Source: Thiomargarita sp.
Lineage (GTDB): Bacteria > Pseudomonadota > Gammaproteobacteria > Beggiatoales > Beggiatoaceae
NCBI GenBank assembly: GCA_020721025.1
Contig: DYNO01000034.1
Coordinates: 1 to 21,529, forward strand
Reading direction: 5' to 3'
DNA: 21,529 bases
The position numbers and the translations under genes were made by a program. Positions within the stretch are counted from its first letter, which is position 1, and every line of letters begins with the position of its first letter. Of this stretch, positions 15,096 to 21,529 are shown in pieces. A model generated the notes under the pieces. That model saw only the letters and a program-made list of their open reading frames with translations. It was not told the DNA's origin and made no database searches.

Positions 15096-15309
15096 TAAAC
15101 CCGTTAAAATGACCGATTTTCCTGACCTGCATAGCACTTAAAACGATAATCTGAACTGTTAAATTTGCAGAAAACTTCGCAGGTTTGAATACTTTTTTTA
15201 CGTTACCGTAGCTATATCATGGTTGATCCAAATTAATTCATTGAAACGATTTGACCAATGAAATGCGTTACAATTCTCGCCAATATGATTGATCTTTGCT
15301 GAGAATACC

Positions 15310-17250
15310 ATGAATACATATCGTTGGAAATATTTTTTTTGGGGACTCTTGCTCATGAGCCCCCTCCTGCTTGCCGATAACGACTGGGCGCGACAACGTG
15401 TGCAATTTCAAGAAGCCAAACAAGCACTTGAACAAGCAGACTTAGCAACCCTCGCGCAACTGAAGACCGAATTACCTTCCTACCCCATTGCTTATCATTT
15501 GGATTATCAACAGTTGATTAAAAATATCGCAACTGAAAATCCAACCGTGATCGCCGAATTCCTGAACCAATTCAAAACCACTGCCGCGGCTGAAAAGTTA
15601 CGTTCGACTTGGTTATTGCAATTAGCGCAGCAAAAGAACTGGACAGCTTATCTCAACGCTTATACGCCACAAAAAGATAAAATTTTACAATGTAATCATC
15701 TCGTTGCTCTGCTACAAACTCAAAAAAAGTTAGAATCCTCCCCTATCGACCAAGCGAAAGAACTGTGGAGTTCGGGCACCGTCTCAAAAGATTGTGAGCC
15801 CGCCTTCCAATATTTGCAAAACAATCAGTTATTGAATCGTGAACTGACTTGGCAACGCATTCGTGTTCTTATGTCAAAAGGGCAAACTAAGACTGTCACT
15901 GAAACGGCAAAAGTTTTACCTAAAAGCGAACAAATTTGGGTAAACCGTTGGCTGCAAATGCACGGCAATCCTGCCACTCAGTTGAAAAAGCCCAATTATC
16001 CACGCGAACCATTGGCATGTGAGATTTTATTACATGGTATCAAGCAACTTGCGAGTAAAAACGCGATGTTAGCTCATGATTATTTAACCAAGTTGGCGAC
16101 TCATTACAATTGCCCAGCCGATACCCAAAATGATACATTACGCACCGTTGCGCTACAAGCAGTTGAACAAAAATTATCGCAAGCTGCCGATTGGTTACTT
16201 GCCATTGACAGCGATAAATTGGATGAAACAACGCGCCAAGTACAATTACAGGTTGCACTAAGTCAGCAACAGTGGGATTTATTGGCAAAATTTATTCAAC
16301 ACTGGGCAGCGGCAGATCAAAATACCGCGCAAGCACAATACTGGTTGGGGCGGGCATTGGAACAGACGGGACAATTGGAAAAGGCAAAATCTTTATATGC
16401 TCAAGCAGCGCAAGATCGTAGTTTTTATGGATTTTTGGCAGCGGATCGTTTGAAACAACCTTATCAGTTCAATCATCAAACCTTTCCAGAAAATAGCGAG
16501 AATAAAACCAAGTTATTACAAATACCTGCGGTGGTTCGGGCGCGGGAGTTTTTCTTCGTGGAATTGCCCGATGAAGCTCGGCAGGAATGGCGAATTGCCA
16601 CAGAAAATCTGTCGCCTGAGCAGTTGCGTGCTGCGGCACAATTAGCTTCCGAATGGAATTGGTATTCTCAAGCGATTGCCACTGCGGGGCGAGCAAAATC
16701 TTTGGATGACATCAAGTTACGTTTTCCTACACCATTTTATGATCTGATTTTGGGACAGGCACAAGCGCGTCAGCTCGATATTGCGTGGGTTTATGCAGTG
16801 ATTCGTCAGGAAAGTGCGTTTCAAGTGGATGCACGTTCTACAGCAAATGCGTTAGGATTGATGCAGTTACTGCCCACGACCGCGAAAGAATTGGCGGATA
16901 AAGAAAAATTGACGTTGGCAGACGAGAAAGATATTTTTGCGCCAGAAACGAATGTTCGTTTGGGAATCTTGTACTTGCGGCAATTACTGAATAGATTTGA
17001 TGATAATTATGTGTTAGCAACAGCGGCGTATAATGCGGGAGCATCGCGGGTGCGTAACTGGCTGAAAATACAAGGTTGTGTGCCAATGGATGTGTGGATT
17101 GAGTTGATTCCATTTCGAGAAACTCGTAAATATGTTCAAGCCATCCTGAGTTATACGCCCATTTTTGAGTATCAGTTGACCGGCAATGACAGGGTACAAC
17201 CGATGCACGTTGATGAATTGGATAATGAATCTTGTCAAGGAAGTGTGTAA
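15310..17250 (+). CDS. slt: Soluble lytic murein transglycosylase, Slt70 type
   Basis: Periplasmic enzyme of 646 residues that cleaves the MurNAc-GlcNAc bond of peptidoglycan with formation of 1,6-anhydro-MurNAc. A signal peptide covers about residues 1-23 (MNTYRWKYFFWGLLLMSPLLLADN), with likely cleavage after LLLA. Residues 25-430 are an alpha-helical superhelix of Gln/Ala/Leu-rich repeats, typical of the doughnut-shaped U/L domains. The catalytic SLT domain at about 480-620 has IRQESAF with catalytic Glu at 501, GLMQLLPTTA and AAYNAGASRVRNW. The ATG at 15310 is preferred to a TTG at 15289 because it gives a clean signal peptide. The ribosome site is weak (GAGAA). Length is close to the family's usual 600-650. 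It is preceded by a terminator and a non-coding gap, so probably has its own promoter. Confidence 0.94.
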   Translation: MNTYRWKYFFWGLLLMSPLLLADNDWARQRVQFQEAKQALEQADLATLAQLKTELPSYPIAYHLDYQQLIKNIATENPTVIAEFLNQFKTTAAAEKLRSTWLLQLAQQKNWTAYLNAYTPQKDKILQCNHLVALLQTQKKLESSPIDQAKELWSSGTVSKDCEPAFQYLQNNQLLNRELTWQRIRVLMSKGQTKTVTETAKVLPKSEQIWVNRWLQMHGNPATQLKKPNYPREPLACEILLHGIKQLASKNAMLAHDYLTKLATHYNCPADTQNDTLRTVALQAVEQKLSQAADWLLAIDSDKLDETTRQVQLQVALSQQQWDLLAKFIQHWAAADQNTAQAQYWLGRALEQTGQLEKAKSLYAQAAQDRSFYGFLAADRLKQPYQFNHQTFPENSENKTKLLQIPAVVRAREFFFVELPDEARQEWRIATENLSPEQLRAAAQLASEWNWYSQAIATAGRAKSLDDIKLRFPTPFYDLILGQAQARQLDIAWVYAVIRQESAFQVDARSTANALGLMQLLPTTAKELADKEKLTLADEKDIFAPETNVRLGILYLRQLLNRFDDNYVLATAAYNAGASRVRNWLKIQGCVPMDVWIELIPFRETRKYVQAILSYTPIFEYQLTGNDRVQPMHVDELDNESCQGSV

Positions 17251-17274
17251 CTTCGACTTGAATATCTCTGTTTT

Positions 17275-17312
17275 GTAAAGTGGTATGATGAAAATAGACG
17301 CTATCACTTTAC
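17275..17312. other. 11-bp hairpin after slt
   Basis: GTAAAGTGGTA (17275-17285) pairs with TATCACTTTAC (17302-17312), one G-T pair, 16-nt loop, starting 25 nt after the slt stop. No T-run follows. It probably marks the slt message end or its processing. Confidence 0.5.
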
Positions 17313-17365
17313 TAACAACCGTTATGAGTCGTCATCAATTATAGTAAACCATTTCGGTAACAGGA

Positions 17366-19525
17366 ATGAACTCACTCACTGGGAAAACGTTGTTTTTATT
17401 AGCTTTATGGGGATTAATCATCACCGTTGGTTTCATTGGGTTAGTGAATCACCAATTGGCAAAAGTGTTTGACGAACAAAAGTTTAATTACGCTCAACAA
17501 ATCGCTCGCAGTTTTAATGCCGTGATTCAAACTTTGCCGACCAATCACTCGTTACAACCGGTCATGAAAAATCTGAGTCAGGAAAGTGAAATTAAGTTGA
17601 TTGCTGTGCTGGGCAATGATCCCTTACAAATTGTTGCTTCCACTGCCACCGAATGGATCAATAAATCCTTAACTCACTTGCACGATTCGTATTTGATGCA
17701 GGGACTACGCGAGACACTCGAAACCAAACTTCCTTATCGTGTCTATCGTAAAGATATTCAACAATATTGTTTCAGTTTTCCGATTCAACTCAATCGAACT
17801 GACATGGCAGAAGATGCAATATTGTTGGTGTATTTGGACGCGCTGCCCACCCGCCAAATTATTCATGATTTCAGTTTGAAGATGGGGGCGTGGATTTTGG
17901 GGCTGATCAGCACCCTGATCGGATTTACTTATATTTTGCTTTACTATTTCCTATTGCGCCCATTGCACAGTTTGCATCATCTGATTGATTCCCGTTTGGC
18001 TGGAAAAACAGAAAGTTATACAACAAAATTTGCCAATGATGAGATAGGCGCGTTTGCCGACAAATTGAATCAGTTGTTACGTCAGACCGAGCAAGATTTT
18101 AAACAAATTCAAAAGATTGCTGCGATAGCCGATACGCGTCATGCCATTGTCATTACCGATGCCGAAGGTTTTATTGAATGGGTGAATACCGGATTTACCC
18201 TACTCACAGAATATACTTTAGCGGAAGTGAAGGGCAAAAAACCGGGATCGTTTTTACGAGGACCAGAAACAGATTATCGTACCGCAACCCAGATGCGCGA
18301 AGCATTTCAACAACAGCAAGCCTTTGATGTAGAAATTATTAATTACAGCAAAACTTATCGTCAGTATTGGGTTGAAATTCACGCCCAACCTGTATTTGAT
18401 CAACAAAGACGGCTGGTTTCTTACTTTTCGATAGAAATCGACATCACAACGCGAAAACGTACCGAAAATATCTTGCAAAAGAATGCGATACATTTACGGC
18501 ATCTGATAGAAAAGCCTGCGGACAGTCTGATTGTGATGGATAAGCAAGGCAGTATGCACTATGTGGATGCAATTTCTGACATGATTCTAGGGCAACAGGC
18601 TAAGAGTCTGATTAATATGATTTTTAGCTTACCGCTCAAGGATGAAAACACGCTGGAACATGTTCCGTCCTTGCATTCCCTCATTACTGAAGTGCGCACG
18701 GTAGAAACGGATTGGGAAGGAGAAACTTTCCATTTTGCCTCGTTGCGTAACATTACGGACAAACATAACGAAATTATCAAATATGAAAGTGACGTGCGTT
18801 ATCGGGCAGCCATTGAAGCGACTGATACGGGCTTGGTGATTGTGGATATGAACGGCGTGGTGTTGGAGGCAAATGTTGAATATTTACGTTTGACCGGTCG
18901 CAAAAAAATGGAAGATGTGATAGGAAACAATGTGTTAGATTGGACGACAATTTATGATCAAGAAAGAAACTCGCTCGCCCTCCGAACTTGTCTTGATAAA
19001 GGCTTTTTGAAAAATTTTGATGTGGACTATCTCACGCCCGATGGCAAGGTGACACCGATAGAAGTGAACGCTAAGGTCATCAATGTAAAGGGAGAAATCC
19101 GAATTTTGGCGTTATGTTGGGAGATAATAGAATACACTCATACCCGTCGCCCATTTTATCAAACCACTGATTTTTTATACAGTGTTATCAATGCGTTGCC
19201 TATATTTATTTTTGCAAAAGAGGTGCCGTCTCATCATTTTGTATTATGGAACGCGTTGGGGGAACAATTGTTTCAACGGTCGGCGATTGATTTGCTGGGG
19301 AAGGCTGATTATGAGGTGTTTTCAGAACAGCAACAGTTGGATTTTTTCTGGCAACATGATGCTGAAATTGTCACGTATCGCAAACCGTTTGAATTTCCAG
19401 AATATTTCATTCTCGAAACGGTAACAGGCGAGCGATATTTTCATGTCATGAAATTGCCAATGTTGGATAAACAGGAAAATCCTCAATTTATTCTCGGTGT
19501 GTTGCGGGAAATTACGCCAGAATAG
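17366..19525 (+). CDS. Membrane-bound multi-PAS sensor protein lacking an output domain
   Basis: Protein of 719 residues. Membrane segments are at about 9-30 and 173-197, enclosing a periplasmic sensing domain of about 140 residues. A HAMP-like stretch (198-240) comes next, then four PAS-like units at roughly 251-370, 375-475, 480-600 and 610-719. The first has KGKKPGSFLRGPETD, resembling the LOV region, but Gly stands where the flavin-binding Cys (NCRFLQ) would be, so blue-light sensing is not expected. No histidine kinase, GGDEF, EAL, HD or methyl-accepting domain follows: the protein stops at REITPE, where PAS proteins normally run into a linker and output domain. The start ATG is close to AGGA (adjacent, unusually short spacing), but MNSLTGK followed by the membrane helix supports it. 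It may act through partner proteins, or be a truncated diguanylate cyclase or kinase. Confidence 0.82.
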   Translation: MNSLTGKTLFLLALWGLIITVGFIGLVNHQLAKVFDEQKFNYAQQIARSFNAVIQTLPTNHSLQPVMKNLSQESEIKLIAVLGNDPLQIVASTATEWINKSLTHLHDSYLMQGLRETLETKLPYRVYRKDIQQYCFSFPIQLNRTDMAEDAILLVYLDALPTRQIIHDFSLKMGAWILGLISTLIGFTYILLYYFLLRPLHSLHHLIDSRLAGKTESYTTKFANDEIGAFADKLNQLLRQTEQDFKQIQKIAAIADTRHAIVITDAEGFIEWVNTGFTLLTEYTLAEVKGKKPGSFLRGPETDYRTATQMREAFQQQQAFDVEIINYSKTYRQYWVEIHAQPVFDQQRRLVSYFSIEIDITTRKRTENILQKNAIHLRHLIEKPADSLIVMDKQGSMHYVDAISDMILGQQAKSLINMIFSLPLKDENTLEHVPSLHSLITEVRTVETDWEGETFHFASLRNITDKHNEIIKYESDVRYRAAIEATDTGLVIVDMNGVVLEANVEYLRLTGRKKMEDVIGNNVLDWTTIYDQERNSLALRTCLDKGFLKNFDVDYLTPDGKVTPIEVNAKVINVKGEIRILALCWEIIEYTHTRRPFYQTTDFLYSVINALPIFIFAKEVPSHHFVLWNALGEQLFQRSAIDLLGKADYEVFSEQQQLDFFWQHDAEIVTYRKPFEFPEYFILETVTGERYFHVMKLPMLDKQENPQFILGVLREITPE

Positions 19526-19602
19526 CGTTTGCAAATGGTTGTAATAAAAAGTTTTTCTCCATTCAAAAAGAGTTACGCAGTTCAAATTTAATTTTCAATT
19601 AA

Positions 19603-19639
19603 GCTCGTTACCAATTGAACGTTGAACTTAGTAACGAGC
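19603..19639. terminator. 9-bp hairpin between convergent genes
   Basis: GCTCGTTAC (19603-19611) pairs perfectly with GTAACGAGC (19631-19639), 19-nt loop. It lies in the 132-bp gap between the PAS sensor and the oppositely directed receptor gene, the expected place for a shared terminator. Neither side has a T-run, so strength is uncertain. Confidence 0.45.
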
Positions 19640-19657
19640 AGATACGGGGCAAATAGA

Positions 19658-21529
19658 TTAAAATTCGTAACCCACGCTCAAAGTGAAAGTACGTCCTGTG
19701 CCAATTGTTCCTTTATCTGCCCATGAATTGGTGGTTACTACAGGATAAACAACTTCTTTATCAAGCAAATTATAGACATGCAACTGGGCAAAACCTCCCT
19801 TGCCAAATAATTTGTTCATGCGTAAATTTCCACTCAACAAAAAGTAACCGTCTGAATTAGCTCCAATATATCGTCCGCGCGAACCATCTGGATTTTTCAA
19901 GGTGACATCGTAATAGGTTTCCATGCCGCCCACGTAATAACCTGTAAATGCCAAGCTGGTGTTTTCATTGAAATGATACGCCGCTTTCAATTGACTCAAC
20001 CAATTCGGGGAATAAGGCACTTCAATATCGGGCAACATTTTGTCCTTGGTTTTCTGATACAGCATGTTGAATTCAATATCTAAATTAGGCACGGGTTTTG
20101 TCTGCACTGTCCATTCGATGCCATTGGTCACCAAGTTGCCGCCGTTGTTGAAATAATTGATATAGTCACCATTAGGGGATTGAAACGATTGGCGAATGAT
20201 CAGATTGTCAAATTTGTTTCTGAAAATACTGAGATTTGAGATATAACCTTCAGCCAATTCAGCAATATAGTTTAATTCTACGGTTTTAATATATTCAGGC
20301 TCTAACGTACCATATTGCGGAGTGAGCATTGCCCCTACATTTTGGCTAAAAGCCGGACGATTGATCGCTTCACCGTAGAGCAATTTGAAAACATGCTTGT
20401 TGCTTGGGGAATAAATGGCGGCAAGTCGTGGAATCACTCGAATATCTTCTTTATCTTCATAGACTCCCGCAGTATATGAGTAATTAGGCGTACCGCTGGC
20501 TTGACTGCCATATAATCCATACGGTTGTATTTGCTCCATCCGCACCCCCGCCACGAATTTCAATTTATCGGACAGTTGATAATTTGCCTGCGTGAACAAG
20601 GCTTGTGTGGCAATCGTTTCATTGTCGATTAACCCGCGTACCACTTTTGTGGTCGATGGACGATTGAAATAAGGTAAATCAAATTTATTCGATACATCAA
20701 GCACATTGCGATAATAAAGACCTGTGGTTAAATCTAAACGCGAGTTGATTGTCCAAAAAAGATCGACTTCGCCCTCATAGCCATAGGAAGTTTGAGTTTG
20801 ATCGCCCACGAAATCTGGAGAAACTATATCGTAGTTATGATAGACATTCATGTCAAATGAATCAATTCGAGCTTCTAACCGCAGGTGATCATTGAATTTA
20901 TGCTGATATCCCAAGCGTACATTGGTGGCTTCAGTGATGGTTAACGTACCTTGTTTAAGCGAGGGGCTGGGAAAAAATCCTTCGGTTTCTGAACGCACCT
21001 GACTGATGGCAAGCGAAAAATCTTGATAACGGGTGGTCAGATCGAAATATTTTTCATCTGTTTCTAACCGTCCGCCCGAACTCAAACCGGCAACGCCAGC
21101 CGACGGAGTTGTTTGCATCTTGCTATAAGGTTGGTCAATGCCTTGATTATAATAACTTCCCACATTAACCGTGTAACTCCAATCTTTTTTCGCAGCACTG
21201 GCACGGGCAAATGCCTTGCGAATGTTAGAGGTGCCTGCCCCCGCGACGACCAGATGGTTAGATTTGTTGTCTTCATTGACTTGATTGGTAATAATATTGA
21301 TTGCCCCGAAAAACGCCCCCGAACCATAAATGACAGACATCGGACCCCGCACCACTTCAATACGATCAATCGCTTCTACCGGCACAGCCACGCGCGGCAG
21401 GCGAGAAGTAGAATTATAATCAAAGCCTTGTGTCACTCCGTTGACCATAATCACCATATTACGATTGGTGGCTCCATTAAAAAAGCCACGCACCCCATAG
21501 TTTTTACTGCCTTGTATTTCATAAGTTTC
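19658..21529 (-). CDS. TonB-dependent outer-membrane receptor, 5' end beyond the window
   Basis: At least 623 codons are visible, open to the right edge. The upstream codons (ETYEIQGSKNYGVRGFF) show that a GTG at 21493 is internal and not the start. The plug domain occupies the first ~100 visible residues with VPVEAIDRIEVVRGPMSVIYG and FFGAINIIT, the usual hallmark. The rest is a beta-barrel with alternating strands and large loops, ending in GRTFTLSVGYEF, whose C-terminal Phe is the normal outer-membrane assembly signal. Complete members are about 650-750 residues, so only the signal peptide, TonB box and start of the plug are missing. Substrate is unknown; iron chelates, corrinoids and other small molecules are all possible. 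It could work with the FecCD-type permease at 9594, but distance and orientation give no proof. Confidence 0.93.
   Translation of the reverse strand, partial: ETYEIQGSKNYGVRGFFNGATNRNMVIMVNGVTQGFDYNSTSRLPRVAVPVEAIDRIEVVRGPMSVIYGSGAFFGAINIITNQVNEDNKSNHLVVAGAGTSNIRKAFARASAAKKDWSYTVNVGSYYNQGIDQPYSKMQTTPSAGVAGLSSGGRLETDEKYFDLTTRYQDFSLAISQVRSETEGFFPSPSLKQGTLTITEATNVRLGYQHKFNDHLRLEARIDSFDMNVYHNYDIVSPDFVGDQTQTSYGYEGEVDLFWTINSRLDLTTGLYYRNVLDVSNKFDLPYFNRPSTTKVVRGLIDNETIATQALFTQANYQLSDKLKFVAGVRMEQIQPYGLYGSQASGTPNYSYTAGVYEDKEDIRVIPRLAAIYSPSNKHVFKLLYGEAINRPAFSQNVGAMLTPQYGTLEPEYIKTVELNYIAELAEGYISNLSIFRNKFDNLIIRQSFQSPNGDYINYFNNGGNLVTNGIEWTVQTKPVPNLDIEFNMLYQKTKDKMLPDIEVPYSPNWLSQLKAAYHFNENTSLAFTGYYVGGMETYYDVTLKNPDGSRGRYIGANSDGYFLLSGNLRMNKLFGKGGFAQLHVYNLLDKEVVYPVVTTNSWADKGTIGTGRTFTLSVGYEF

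Noticed and set aside
15241..15274. TTGACC and TACAAT as a promoter for slt
   Set aside because: The two boxes are only 12 nt apart, and the other TTGAAA is 22 nt away; neither spacing suits sigma-70.
18230..18270. Blue-light LOV photoreceptor
   Set aside because: The photoactive Cys is absent (Gly instead).
1..21529. CRISPR array, tRNA, rRNA, phage or defence island
   Set aside because: No regularly spaced repeats, no cloverleaf or rRNA segments, and no integrase, capsid, restriction or toxin-antitoxin genes were seen, apart from the Uma2 remnant.

Overview
The window is an ordinary bacterial chromosome segment, about 45% GC by eye, with closely packed genes on both strands. The gene content fits a gammaproteobacterium: an Obg GTPase, a MaeB-type hybrid malic enzyme, a Slt-type lytic transglycosylase, a family I pyrophosphatase and a TonB-dependent receptor. 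The style (moderately AT-rich, a membrane pyrophosphatase, an alpha-glucan phosphorylase, a Uma2-type remnant) reminds me of sulfur-oxidising Thiotrichales/Beggiatoaceae. That placement is inference only.

Layout, left to right. 111-3672 (+) is a compact, probably co-transcribed set: obgE, a CPBP-type membrane protease whose reading frame is broken at a run of nine T, and a membrane-anchored TPR protein. 3781-6384 (-) is a glycogen/alpha-glucan phosphorylase. 6385-7039 holds no intact gene but carries a 3' remnant of a Uma2-family gene on the minus strand. 7040-9406 (+) is maeB. A 116-bp segment bounded by perfect 17-bp inverted repeats (9445-9560) lies just before a FecCD-type permease and its overlapping ABC ATPase (9594-11376). 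11696-12244 is a soluble inorganic pyrophosphatase and 12582-14654 a proton-pumping membrane pyrophosphatase with the K+-independent signature. 14780-14950 is a 56-residue protein, followed by a clear intrinsic terminator. 15310-17250 is a soluble lytic transglycosylase and 17366-19525 a membrane-bound multi-PAS sensor without any output domain. 19658-21529 (-) is a TonB-dependent receptor that runs off the right edge.

Functional links. Glycogen phosphorylase and malic enzyme feed central carbon metabolism. The two pyrophosphatases compete for the same substrate, one wasting the energy as heat and one storing it as a proton gradient. The ABC permease/ATPase and the outer-membrane receptor could belong to metal-chelate or corrinoid import, but the periplasmic binding protein is missing and the two loci are 8 kb apart.

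No clearly new multi-gene system is visible. Points most worth a second look are the T9 frameshift in the protease gene, the output-less PAS sensor, the 17-bp inverted-repeat element before the permease, the Gln-to-His change at the ATPase Q-loop, and the recurring long intergenic hairpins that lack a T-tract.
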